A stretch of DNA of 64,000 nt from Thozetella sp. PMI_491 (Eukaryota; Ascomycota; Sordariomycetes; Chaetosphaeriales; Chaetosphaeriaceae): NCBI GenBank assembly GCA_021432635.1, contig MU270051.1, positions 600,662 through 664,661 on the forward strand, in the 5' to 3' direction. The notes under the pieces are model-generated. The model was not told the DNA's origin. It ran no database searches and saw only the letters and a list, made by a program, of their open reading frames with translations. This document shows positions 32,897 to 44,489 of this stretch, piece after piece (position 1 is the stretch's first letter; the number at the start of each line of letters is the position of its first letter). Position numbers and translations under genes: made by a program.

Positions 32897-34647
32897 ATGC
32901 AAGCGGTAATCTCCGTTGCAGTGTGGCTGCTCCAGGCCATACTGTCGGCTACCGTCGCCGTCGTGCTGTACAGGCTCTTCCTGCATCCGCTATGCCGGGT
33001 CCCCGGGCCCAGACTAGCGGCGATCTCCAACATATGGCATGCGTACCACGCCCGCAATGGCCAGATGTTCCGCCTCGGCAAGAATTTGCATCGCACGTAC
33101 GGTCCTGTCGTCCGTGTTGGACCGAATGAGGTCTGGGTAAACTCCAAGGAGGGCTTCAGGAGCATCTATGGTTTGGCATCCCATACTTGCCTTGGTCTAC
33201 CCAACACAACAATTCTAACTACGGCGCGGCAGCTGCTGGAAGTGGCTACGAGAAATCCCACTTTTACAGTACGTTGCTAGGTCCCTCTTTGCTTTCTTTC
33301 TTGGGAGAAACGACTGATGAAGCTTGGTTCTAGTGGCCACATCCCTCGCGAAGCCGAGGCTGGACTGGTCGCTCAACTTGCACTTCCCCGACACCCTGGA
33401 CCTGCTGTCTGAGTGTGACATGAAGCGGTATCGCTCGCAGAGGCGCGTCATCGGCCCGGTCTACCACGCAACCAGCCTCAGGAAACACGAGGCCGCTGTG
33501 GATCGTGTGCTTCAGCAGGTGGTCGCTCAGCTGAAGCGCCTCGATGGCGCCGAGGTCGACCTGAAGGAGTGGATGCACATCATCGTAGTTGAGTGCCTGG
33601 GTGCCGTCGTTCTCTCCTGGTCACCGGGGTACCTCAAGGTCGGGTCCGACTGCGGCTCGAGCGCCCATGGCTACCAGCACTGGAAGCGGAGGAGCGTCCT
33701 TGGCCACTTCCCCGCCGCTGTGATTGCGGAGAGCTACAGCAAGACCTTTGGGCGCCTGTTTTCGGACCTCTGGGGCGTCAGATACTCTCCCGTGCCTGGA
33801 TTCCGGCCTTTCTTTCCTGTGAGTAGCTGCCCGCACCTCAAGGGCTAAGCCCGAGCCGCCACTGATGCCTCCTTAGGGGGTGTACCAGAAGGTATCTCGA
33901 AGGGTCAACGCTAGCCTGAGGCCGGAACCACCAAAAGATGAACGTAAGGATCTTCTGTCTGAGTTGATACAGCTGCACAAAGACAAGCCAGACGAGTTCA
34001 AGGAGAATTACCTGCGCCGGCTGGCAGTTACGAACTTTGGCGCCGGCCACGAGACCATGTGCTCGGCCCTAACCTCCATCCTGGCCATGATTGGCTCTCA
34101 TCACAGCGTGCAGAAGCAGGTCACCGAAGAAGTCCGGAGCACCGACAGCTCATCCCAGTTCGACGTCGCCATCCGCCTGCGGTATACACAGGCCGCTATC
34201 AGGGAAGCCCAACGCCTCCACCCGGCAATCGGCATGTCCCTTTCTCGCAAGGTGCCCGCCGGTGGGCTCTCGCTGCATGGCCGCTACATCCCGCCGGGAG
34301 CCACGGTGGGGTGCAACCCCGTATCCCTGCACCGCAACCCCGACATCTTCGGCGAGCATGCCGACGTCTTCGACCCAAGTCGCTGGCTAGATGAAGAACG
34401 AGCCAAGACCATGGAGCGCTGCAACCTGTTCTGGGGGGGCGGCGCGAGAACTTGCCCCGGGCGGCATCTTGCCGAGCTGATCGTATACAAAACAGCGTCG
34501 ATGATCTTCAATGAGTTTGATCTCAAAGTTACAATGCCTCACGAAGACGACATACGCTACTACTTCATGGCCATGCTGACTGGGGTCAAGGTCAAATTTC
34601 TCCCGAGGCAGCCTGCAGCATCTGGGAACGGATATTGGTCTGACTAG
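32897..34647 (+). CDS. Cytochrome P450 monooxygenase
   Basis: About 521 residues in four exons (32897-33170, 33233-33268, 33334-33818, 33877-34647), all phase-consistent; the second exon is only 36 nt and encodes GSGYEKSHFY. The N-terminal anchor is followed by RVPGPRLA. The I-helix reads FGAGHET, the K-helix EAQR, and the heme loop GGGARTCPGRH holds the cysteine ligand (about residue 458). All key P450 elements are intact. Its stop lies about 20 bp from the stop of the convergent amidase gene. That closeness and the nearby regulator suggest a common metabolic role, which is inference. Substrate unknown. Confidence 0.9.
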
Positions 34648-34668
34648 TCTCGCTGTCTAAATTCTCGT

Positions 34669-36491
34669 CTACTCAAACGTCTTCCAGTCGTTGGCCTGCT
34701 CCCAAGAGTATGCGACCCTATACAGCGTTGGCTCGCTGTAGAACTTGCCCACTATCTGCATCCCTACGGGAAGCTTAGCGCTCGCGTCGAGCGTGTGTGG
34801 CAAGAACCCGACGGGAATGGTCAGGGCCGGCAGCCCAGTCTGGAAGCCTTGATTAGAACAATGTCGTTCATTGCAGGAGAGCGCGAGCACTTACGATATT
34901 GAAGGCGGACGTGTTGAGCGAGACTCCGGCCGAATTCACCATCTGGTCACGGACCGAGGCATCCTCCGCCGGCAGCTTCGGGGCAAGAAACGGCATTGTC
35001 GGGAGGATGAGGACATCATACTCGTCCAGCGCCGCGTAGTACGCATCTTTCAGCTTGCGGATCAGATTGGTGGCCTTCCCCATCAGGGTTGGAGGCATAT
35101 TATCCCATCCCCACACACCGTTCACCAGCGTGTTGATGCCGGAGCAGAACATCTTGTCAGCCTTCTCCTGCGTGATGGGAAGCATCTTTTCCGTTAGGTC
35201 GTTCATGCATAGCTGCCGGCGGCCGCTGTTCTTTGCCAGGAACGACGAAGTCGCCGACATGCGGCCGACAACCTGACAGGGATTTAGAGATACTCTCTCA
35301 GGAGACGGGACGTGGGCCGTTTCTCACCGCCCAGATGTCTGGAGCATCCTTGTGTATCGGAATCGAGACCTCCCCCACCACGGCGCCGAGCTTCTCGAGC
35401 TCCTTGGCGGCTTTCACAACCAGGTCGCTCACTCGCTTGTCCGCCAGCGCAGTCGTTAGGCTCTCGCTGAGGATACCCACCTTCAAACCCTGGACGCCCT
35501 GCTTCGCGAGTGAGGGGTAGTCAGGAACCTGGTCCGGGAAAGGGCAGCCTGCCAGTTGCCTGTCATCGATCCCGTCAGCCCCGGCAAGGACTTGCAGCAA
35601 CAGGGCGTTGTCCAGCACGGTCCTCGTCATGGGTCCTGTGGAATCGATGACGGGCTCCAGGCTTGCGATGCCGGTGTACGGCACCAGCCCGGTCGTCGGC
35701 TTCAGCCCAACCAGGCCATTGCACGCGCTCGGGATGCGGATCGACCCGCCTTGGTCGCCCCCGATCGCCATGTCTACCTCGTGACGACCCAACAGCACGC
35801 CGCATCCGGAACTGGAGCCACCTGCTGAAAATCCAGTTGCCCAGACGTTGTCCATGCGGCCTAACGCATTCATCCGTCAGCTCAGTCTAAAAAAGGGGCG
35901 GGTTCCCACATACCGGTCCATGCCGACACCGACACTCCCCATAGCGAGAGATTTTCGCAGACCGCCTTGCCAGTGACGGTTCCTCCCGCCTCAAGCACGC
36001 GAGTGGCTACGGTAGCGTCCGTGTTTGGCACCCAGTCAGTGAAAATGTTAGTACCCATGAGGCACGGCACGCCCTTCACAGCGACGTTATCCTATGTCGC
36101 GTGTCAGCTACGAACCTCCGCCAGTACTGCGCTCAACAAGGCAGCACGCTACCTTTAGGCACACTGTCTTCCCCTCAAGCAGGCCTCCTTTTGATTTGCC
36201 GCTCACATCCTTGATGAGAGCCTTCCACGCCCATGCGTTCCACTTGTTCTCATCGCCTTCGGGTCGGTGCACCTCTGTGCGCGGGAACCGCTCTTCCTCA
36301 ACGGCCGGGACATAGTCATCCATCTGGTCCACCTTGTTCCATACTTCCCAGATGCCTGTGAGCAGCGACTTGTAGTCGTCTATATCCTTATCCTGAGGCT
36401 TCACCCCAAGCTTGGCGAAGGCCTCGAGCACGGAGTCAGTAGTTACGGGGTTGTTCGGCGATAGCACCGAAGGCGCGAGCGTGGAAGACAT
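34669..36491 (-). CDS. Amidase (amidase-signature family)
   Basis: About 532 residues in five exons: 36153-36491, 35914-36091, 35328-35860, 34895-35272 and 34669-34839; all junctions keep the frame. The amidase-signature Ser-cisSer-Lys triad is visible: lysine in DNVAVKG (about 119), cis-serine in GGSSSGCG (about 189) and nucleophile serine in GGDQGGSIRIPSA (about 212). No signal peptide is seen, so it is probably cytosolic. Family members hydrolyse amides, and some relatives handle lactams or carbamates; the substrate cannot be read from the sequence. It overlaps functionally with the adjacent P450 and regulator only by position. No broken residues were noticed. Confidence 0.9.
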
Positions 36492-37098
36492 GATGCTGTG
36501 TGATGGTATAGAGCTTCGCTAAACACAAAATTACGGAGTAGGCTAAGAGGTTGTAACTGGGAACGACATCACTTCGCATGGGGGAAGGGGGTGGCTACTT
36601 TGGGATGCGCCCGGCTCGTTATCGGAAGCGGACCCGACCGATGGCAAGGCGTCAACTCGGCAGCCCTGCATCTCCGCCGCGGCCAAGTTTCGGCCGCGGG
36701 CTAACGCACCCACCCGCCCGACTATCGGGACCTCTGGCTTGGTTGTTAGCTTAGACGGTAGTGGGGCTTGTAGATTTGGCTATGGGCATTGATGCCATTC
36801 GCCGGGAATAAGTCCACTCTATATGGGCCCTGGTCGCCGTATCGCGGCGCCGGAGGGCGCTTACTGGCTTATTTAGCATATCGCCAAGGAAATGGAGCTG
36901 CCCCCAATGGGAATGTATTTTGTCTATCTATCAAACATAATACAGCTCGGACTAACAGCCTCAGCATAGATGTGGGGAGCCACAGTCGGTAGTCTCTTCG
37001 GGGCGCTATCGACGCATTTCGGCCACAGCCAGATACTCCGTCGATACTCTTCGAAAAGTAGTCTCAAGATAGAGTCGGGTCATGGCCTCCCGATCACC
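36492..37098. other. Intergenic, promoter side of amidase gene
   Basis: About 600 bp upstream of the amidase start. No gene, repeat or clear motif recognised. Confidence 0.4.
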
Positions 37099-37587
37099 TC
37101 ACCATCCTGCCCGCCTCGACCAGCGCCTCTTCACGCTGCATCGATACCACCGTATACACGTCTCCGTGAAACCAGTCTCGCGTGGTATTCCCAGCCTTTG
37201 GTCCAGATATGTCTTCTCAAAGATGCGCCGATCCTCGGCCTGCCGTATTGCTCTTGGCCAGTTCTTCTCGAGGTTCTGCCTTAGGGTGTCACACTCGCTG
37301 CGGTCCCTCGCCGTCCCCGTGCAGTTCGCACAGACTGTTGTCCCATCGCCGTAGGCGAGATTCTTCTCCACGAGACCGAGCGATTTGCTAGTATCATAGT
37401 GCCAGGACGCGAAGGCCGTCTTGCGGAACAACTTATCTTCGTGAGGGTAGAAGGTGAGACCGGACAAGTGCTCCTTCTGAGCAAATATGGGCTCCCGAGT
37501 CTCTGTGCAGCGTTCGAGGATGTCGATGCCGGCGTAGAAGCTGTGACATCTGGCGCATTCCAGATAGCCAAAGTGGCGTTTGCACAT
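37099..37587 (-). CDS. Small cysteine-containing hypothetical protein
   Basis: Open frame of 162 residues with an N-terminal Cys/His arrangement (CKRHFGYLECARCHSFY, then ERC) like that of many short uncharacterised fungal proteins, and a further CANC pair near residue 92. Such spacing could bind a metal. No signal peptide. The C-terminal end is basic and may instead continue through an intron, since GTGAGG lies close to the stop region. It sits between the amidase gene and a Zn2Cys6 regulator. Function unknown. Confidence 0.5.
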   Translation of the reverse strand: MCKRHFGYLECARCHSFYAGIDILERCTETREPIFAQKEHLSGLTFYPHEDKLFRKTAFASWHYDTSKSLGLVEKNLAYGDGTTVCANCTGTARDRSECDTLRQNLEKNWPRAIRQAEDRRIFEKTYLDQRLGIPRETGFTETCIRWYRCSVKRRWSRRAGW

Positions 37588-37864
37588 GGTGACGGTGTGG
37601 TGACGCCAAGGTCTTTCTGTGGGTCAGGTCCCGAAGAGCCGGCACGTCAGTTTTGGTTTGTGTATTCAGTCAAGCAGCCCTGTTGCAAGGCGTACAAGTT
37701 CCCCAATCCCGTTATCTGAACGAAATTGCCTAGGCGCCGGAGAAAGATAGATCACCCCCATTTTGTGTCGCGAAAGTTAAAACACACCAGCTAGCTCGCT
37801 TTCTCCGAAGTCAACCAGACCTAGCGAAATCCATCAGGCAAATACCAATGTACATGTTCTTTTC

Positions 37865-40209
37865 TCATGGGCCCGTAGAGGGTCCGCCGAAATTCGTGTT
37901 GTTCAGCAACGACCAGTAAGTCGTGTCGACACCCTGGAACGTCCAGTCTTCCGCCTCGGCAGTGAGCCCGGGGAAATTAAACACGTCAGCCCGGGGCTGC
38001 GGCTCAAGCTCCATGAACATGCCGTTCATGGCGTTCGGGCTGAAGCCTGAACTGAGGGACGTGAAGTCCATGGTCTCGGAAATGGCTGGCACAGTGCCGT
38101 TGGTTGACGGCTCTGCGACGGACGTCTGCATGAGGCTTGGGTCGAAGGTGTTGAAGGAAGCCCCAGCCAAGATACCCGGGGTTCCTGCGTCTGCAGCGGG
38201 GCCCTTCTCGCTGGGTCCGGGGTGGATGTTGACGGTCCCTAGGTAGGGGATGTTCAGCGTGAAGTATTTCATCGCGTGGCTTCCGCACTCGGAGACGCTG
38301 CCCATGACGGCAGCATCGATCGAGTCCAGTATCGGCATCATCTGGTTAATGATGCTGGCTGACTCTCGCGAAAGCTTGTCCTGGTTGAGCACCGCGACGT
38401 GCTCCATGCGCTCGCGAACCACCTCGACCAGCTTCCTGTCCTGGGCCCGTTGCGCGCAAGACGGGAAGGGTTGCTCGGGGCTCTGCCGCAGATAACTCAG
38501 CAGAAGAGTCATGGCTGCGATGAGGGCCGAGTAGTCGATATGGCGGCACGAGTACGCCCCGCTGATGAGGTTCCTGAAGACGATGAAACGCTTGAGAACC
38601 TCTCGGCTCGCGCGTGCGCATGTGGCCTTGCTATAGTCGTAGCGATTCTCGGTCGGATCTCGCAGCATGAAGGGCAGATGCAGCAGCACGAGTAGGTCAT
38701 AGTGGCCGACCTGCCGCATCAGGCGAATCATCTCGCCCATCTGAACCTGGAACTGCACACCATCTCCCGGTGACGGGAACACGGGCTCCTCCCACCACTC
38801 CTCGCCCATGCTCCTCTCAGCAGCTCCAAGCTCGCAGTCGATAGCCTGCGTGAGGGCGTACGCCTGCGAGGTCTTGTTGTTGTTTCTATCGATCAGCTTG
38901 GCGGATACGACGGCGTGCAGCCTCTCCAGCTTCTCTATCTCGGTGCTGCCGCGCATCGCTTCCTCAGACGCGAAGCTGTTGTCGGTAGTGCCGACCGGCA
39001 GGCCCAGCAGTAGGGAGAGCCCTCGGTCGCAGGCCACGATGCGGTACCAGAGCTGTTCCGGCCGCGGCTTCTGCTTAGTGTCGATATCCACGTAGCGGAG
39101 CGTCTGGGAGTTGTCGCGATCGATCCCCACCAGCTGGCCGACGCTCAGCGCGCGACGATGGTTCAGCCATGCCTTGCGAAGGTTTCCAGCGTTCGAGTGC
39201 CACAGGCCCAGCAAGACGAGGCTCTGTAGTCCCTCAGCGGTGGCGGCGAGGTCGTCGTTGGAGGTGACGAGATCGGTAACCGTCGTCACTATGTGGCTCA
39301 TGGTTCGCTGGAGGGACTTGAGCTGCAGTTTCTCGAAGGGAAAGTTCGGGGGCAGCTGTTGTATGCAAACGCAGAGTCCCAGGAGCCGCCGAGCGAGCAC
39401 AGAAGGGTGAGCTGTGATGGGCGGGACTATGCCAACGTTTTCAGCCGGCTCAGCCAGCCCCTGCAGCACCTCGCGGAAGGAGAAGAACTGAGCCATCAGG
39501 TAAAAGCCCCCCGGCGTGCCGGTGGTGACGATGTCGATATCTTGCCTGGAAGGGAATAGCGCATGGAGGCTCTTGCATATCTTTTCGTACTTGGCAGGGT
39601 TAGGTTTGGCCGCGGAGGTGCTTGTCTGGCCGGACTCGGGCGTGACGGCATCCGACGGGGATCCAGCGCTAGAGTTCATATTGCGGAGGCCCAGGAGGAG
39701 GCCTACGGGGGTGTCGTCGATGACGGATGCCTCCAGGCCGTCGAGGGCGTGCTGCAGGTCTTCGTTGTCCGAATCGGACGGGGTGGGCGAGTCGGCGCGG
39801 TTCCGGGCCGAGGACCCAGCCTCGGTGGGACTGCGACTGCTCTCGGGGATGATACGCTCCACCAACCGGGCCATCATCTCTTCGAGGCGGCCGAGGCGCT
39901 GGGCCATGCGGCGGTCCGGCTGGGGCGGCGGCCGAGCTTCGTCGATGAACTCCTGGCTGCGGCAGACGCTGCCCCGCGCCTGGCATGGCAAGCAAATGAG
40001 CTCATTGTCCACGGTAAATTGGCACCGGATCTTGCGCCGACGGCCTGGTGCGCGGTCAGCACCAGTTGCTTCTTCTCTCTCCTTTTTTTTTATTGGAGGC
40101 GGGAGGCGCAGGAAGAGACAGGTGATCACGCACATTCCCAACAACTATGGGTCCCTTTCCGGACCTTCCTCCGCTTCAGCTCCTCGGCCTGCGCCCGTCC
40201 GTCGGCCAT
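37865..40209 (-). CDS. Zn2Cys6 transcription factor
   Basis: About 751 residues in two exons, 40134-40209 and 37865-40044, joined over an intron at 40045-40133 (GTGCGT donor, CAG end). Joining completes the zinc cluster: exon 1 supplies CWEC (its last cysteine codon is split by the intron) and exon 2 continues with RRRKIRCQF and CLPCQARGSVC. The basic start KRRKVRKGTHS precedes it. A coiled-coil segment RRMAQRLGRLEEMMARLVERI follows, then a fungal-specific middle homology region. Without this intron the open frame begins further downstream and lacks the first two cysteines. It lies between the amidase/P450 pair and the TauD genes, so a local regulatory role is plausible but unproven. Confidence 0.88.
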
Positions 40210-41577
40210 CTCACGCACGAAAAGGGGATTTGTCGGTCCAGATAGTGATTATTGATACACCCTAAGGGCCTAGAGGTAGGCCGCACAGGCTCAAGACGGG
40301 CAAGTGGGTCTCAGGCGAGAAGTCCGGCAGGACGGACGAAAGCTGGAGGCAAGCGAGTCTCCGAGAGGGGATATAAAGCAGATGGCGAGCAGTGGCCCCT
40401 CCCGCAAGGCCACCACAAAAGACACATAAGAAGCAGGCACTAGGGCCAGCGCGACTCTTCCCTGGGCAGTTTGGCATGGCAAGCTGTGATTTCGAAGACA
40501 AGAATGAAAGATTCGTCAGCAGCCAGGGCTTTTCGTCCGTCCGGACGCCGCGACCGTGTGAGCACGGATCGACTGTGATTGGCCAATGTCTCCATGCTTA
40601 GAAAAGTTTAAATCCCCTCCTGCGCCTAGGCCTCAGCGACCAGAATCGGGAAAGGGCGGGCCCAAGTGGCCCCGCAGGAACGCTCGGGCCTTGGTGACGT
40701 GCAAAGTACGACGTGATAGTTTGGTGGATGGCTAGGCTCAGCTCAGCTGATGGCACATACACACAAAAGCATATGCAGTCGCCGAGCGTAGCCTCCCTTG
40801 CTTACAGGAACACACTTGCTCCCTCACGCGCAACTCGCCCTGTATGACGAAAAAGGCATGAAAGGTAAACTACTCTCGGGCCAGGATTGGAGATGAAACC
40901 GAATGAGTGTGGGGCCGCCCAGCCGACGACGACGTTGGAGGAAAGCATTGCGGAAGATTTAGTTCACCCGAACAACTTGCCATCTATCGGTTGAACTCTA
41001 TACGACTTCCGAGACGTTGCGGAAGGTGCTCGAGCCAGGTCTGCTCCCCATAGCCTGGCCGCGCCTTTGGCCATTCAAATTACTGAGTAGGCCACTATCC
41101 GTTGTATATGGCTCGTCTCTGGTCATAGTACATACAGTACAAGGCACAGTGCACAGATTTGTTTATTGATTAGCTCAATCATATGTGCTATTTAACATAT
41201 CTGTGGCTCGTCCTCCCTTCGAGAGCCACATAATACAGGCGCGGAGGTCAGCGAGAGAATGCGGCCTGCCGTCCGGCACCCCGAGCTTTCCCAGGTGGGG
41301 CCGTCCTCCGGGTCGGACAGTTGTTACGCCTTGGCCGGCTCATTGCCGGCCGGCGCCGCCGCGGTCTCCCACGTCCCCTCCATCACTCTGCATGGCGTGC
41401 TTTGGCTTGCGTCTTGCGCCAGGTATCTTTCATGAGCCAAACACATGAGCAATAACGAATATTAGCATGGCCTACTCCAGGATGGGTCCTGCTTGCCGTT
41501 TGTTCCAACTTGTCGCCCCCAGTCAATAATACCAGAGGCTGTTTCAATACCAAACCTTAGTATCTGTGCATTCCGCC
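40210..41577. other. Intergenic between divergent regulator and TauD gene
   Basis: About 1.4 kb between the start codons of a Zn2Cys6 regulator (minus) and a TauD dioxygenase (plus). No gene or repeat recognised. The arrangement is typical of a bidirectional regulatory region. Confidence 0.45.
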
Positions 41578-43198
41578 ATGGCCACCCTCGAAGCTCACAA
41601 ACACGTCTCCCCGGACTCGGGGTATCCGACGATCCTCCATCCTGTATATAAGCCAACTTCAATAGCTGCGCCGGGTAGCACCTCGGCTAATGTGAGGGAT
41701 TTAGAACTTCAACCCCAAGATCAGGGACTGGGTTCCGCCTGAGCCCATCCGAGAGCACATTGAGCCGCCGAAGGACCGCGCTTTGTTCGCCGATCCCGAT
41801 GAGAAGGCACTGCTCTCCGCGGCTACGCGAGCCGATCTCACCGAGTCGATCGGTACCGTCTTGGAGGGCGTGCAGCTCTCTCAGCTGAGCGAGCAGCAGC
41901 TGGATGAGCTGGCGCTGCTAGTCACCGAGCGCGGTGTCGTCTTCTTTCGCGACCAAGACCTAACCACTGACGGCCAGGTCAAGCTATTCGAGCACTATGG
42001 AATCTTGGACAAGCATCCTGCGCAGAAGGTTCGGGTGTCATGCCACTAGCACGAGAAGGGCTCACTAACTTGCTGTAGGATGTCCGGGTTAGCTGCATCC
42101 AAGGGACTCTAAATTTAATTGCTACTGACAATAACTTGTAGCATGTTACCATTAAGGGAAGCAACTCGGACTATCGCCAGGATTCAGTATACACCCCGTG
42201 GGTACGTTGCACAAGGTCGCCATCTTGAATGGAGGCATACGCTAATCCTTAGAACGCGTACAGCCGCAAGCAGGCTGGCATGCAGACACCTCATTCGAAG
42301 TGAACCGTAAGTTGTTCGCACTTTCTCGGGGTAGATATCTGACCTCTCATAGCGCCCTCGTATTCCATGTTGAGAATGGAGGAGCACCCTTCTGTCGGAG
42401 GTGATACGGCCTGGGTATTCACGCTACCACGCGCTGCTGTTCCCCTGCAATAGATGATCTCTAATTAAGAGCACGGCCGATTAGATCTCCCAGTACGGCT
42501 TGTACGATGCATTGAGCACCGTCTACAAAAAGCTCTTTGACAATCTCCATGCCGTGCACACTTCCCGGCTTCAATGTAAGCGGCTCGCGCAAGTCCCGAC
42601 TCCCAAGAAATCTATCGTTTTTGCCTAACCCGTGTATGAGACGATACTATTCTTGACCTCTGGGGCGTTGGGCCAAACCGGCCACCAATCGACACCCACC
42701 ACCCAGCTGTTCGAACCCATCCGGTGACAGGGCTCAAGGCATGGAACGTGAACGAAGGGTTCGTGACTGGCTTTGCGGAGCTGAAGAAGGCCGAATCTGG
42801 TACGTGCTCTTCCAAGGAAGCTCCAACTCAGTCGATCTGACAACAGTTAGACAAACTCCTGGATTTTGCCAACTTTCACATCCACTCGGCCGATGACCAC
42901 CTCGTCCGCTGGAAGTGGGCGGTCGGATCGGTTGCAATGTGGGACAACCGGTGCACCATTCACCGTGTCATACCCGGCAAATACAAGAGTGGTAGTCGTC
43001 GTGGGGTGCGCACGACTGTCTTCGGAGAAAAGCGTAAGTTTCTCCCGGATAAGCTGTCCCGGAACCGGCGGGACAGGTTAGATAACCATTGTGTGCGTAG
43101 CATACTTCGATCCAGAGAGCGAGAGCCGCGAGGAGCGAGAGCAGAGGGTCGGTGAGGGGGCCATCGAATCCAAAATCAACGGGGAAGTCAATGCATAG
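41578..43198 (+). CDS. TauD-family Fe(II)/2-oxoglutarate dioxygenase, ten exons
   Basis: About 364 residues after splicing ten exons: 41578-41643, 41705-42028, 42079-42087, 42142-42201, 42264-42306, 42353-42414, 42485-42575, 42641-42799, 42851-43033 and 43101-43198. Exon lengths sum to 1095 and every phase fits. Unspliced, the region looks broken, with stops in every frame. The family core is [14 protein letters not shown], then [12 protein letters not shown]. The iron ligands are in WHADTSFE and, C-terminally, CTIHRV; the 2-oxoglutarate arginine is in [10 protein letters not shown]. TauD relatives oxidise taurine, other sulfonates or diverse small molecules, so the substrate is open. Exon 3 is only 9 nt. 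The first intron is the least certain. A second TauD gene lies downstream in the same direction. Confidence 0.85.
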
Positions 43199-44489
43199 CA
43201 TGTTGTACACCCCGAAGAAAGCCTCTTCTAGCTTTCCTACTTCCGGTCAAATCTCCACCAAGCAATCAGATCAATGGGAAGTTGGAGGATCTTCTCCCAA
43301 GTTCACTCCAGTCATTAACAGCCGCGGATGCTAAAGAGTCTTTCTGCAATCTACGAGTATAAACGAGGACTTGCGGTTCCAGTGGCTAGAGGCGATGGAC
43401 CGGATATAACTCGATTATTTTAGTCGTTGTGCTAGATTCACACCCCGTTGAAGAGAAAATGCTACAAGATATGCCATTACTTAGAGCGAATTCAATTGCA
43501 TCCATTGCTCCCCAGCCAGGAGACAAACAATGGCGTAATACTCGCCATCTCTGTCTCAATACGCCGCCATTGCCGATACCGCTCCGCTCCCCCGGGTTGA
43601 GTGCTTGGGACACAAGGAGCTGGACTGTCATACAGAGGCTAGCAACATGCTGCTGCATATCGCCAAGTACCTTACACATTCCATTGACCCCTTACGGAGC
43701 ATTGTCGAATCCTCACCTAGCTACAATCACTGCTCTCAAATACCGTAAATGTAGCTATGCATATCATTACGCAATAGGTCGTTGAAGCAATCGATTATCC
43801 GTTGCGGTACCGACAACGGCATCAATAGTGTGGAGGTTTTCGGCAAGCGCACTAGCGTTCGAGCTGTGTTTGGCTAACGCATTCATGTAAACCTGAGCAG
43901 ATTACAATATCTAGATGATGATTGACACTAAATCCTATAGAGAGATTAGCTGTTGCCACGAGGACCCTGGTGCCGAGAACCCGATGGTTTCTCGTTCTAC
44001 TGGCCGACGAGAAAGTGGAGCAGGTATGGCGCAATGCTCGCGGCATCAGCCACATAGCAAAGCCGCCAGGTGTGCAGACCAGAGTGGCCGGTACCGCTGG
44101 GTGTCCAGTAACCCCCGCTGGTGGAAGCGTGGGGTACCCCAAGCCATGTCCAACCAGGCAATAAAGACTGGGGTCTTGGCAATGATTCGGGGCGGCGAGC
44201 GTACCGATAGGAACGCGAGGATCGCTGCTCATTCGGTAAGATACTCTAGCGTATTTCGCCATCTATCCCATTTTAACGCGATGGCCATCGTGCGGATATT
44301 AGCTGCTACGGTACTGTTCAGGATGAAGATGTAGAATGCCGTCTATAGCAGTTATATTTCGGATGATCACAGGATCGAGAAGAGGAATTGTGAACATCCG
44401 AACACCTGTCCGTGAGCATCGCAATTTATAACACATTTGAAACTATACGAGTTCTCTTTCGAACACCGGGTTAAACCAAGTAATTCGAA
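43199..44489. other. Intergenic between the two TauD genes
   Basis: About 1.3 kb. Several short open frames on both strands show no family resemblance. It presumably holds the terminator of the first and promoter of the second TauD gene. Confidence 0.4.

Noticed and set aside
39516..40265. Open frames antisense to the Zn2Cys6 gene at 37865-40209
   Set aside because: The minus strand has the zinc cluster and regulator domain; the plus-strand frames have no recognisable features.
41705..43198. First TauD gene as a pseudogene
   Set aside because: All apparent stops fall inside introns with acceptable splice signals, and every exon phase fits a complete dioxygenase with its metal ligands.
43852..44334. 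Overlapping open frames between the TauD genes
   Set aside because: No domain or composition signal; both strands are equally open, as expected by chance in GC-rich DNA.
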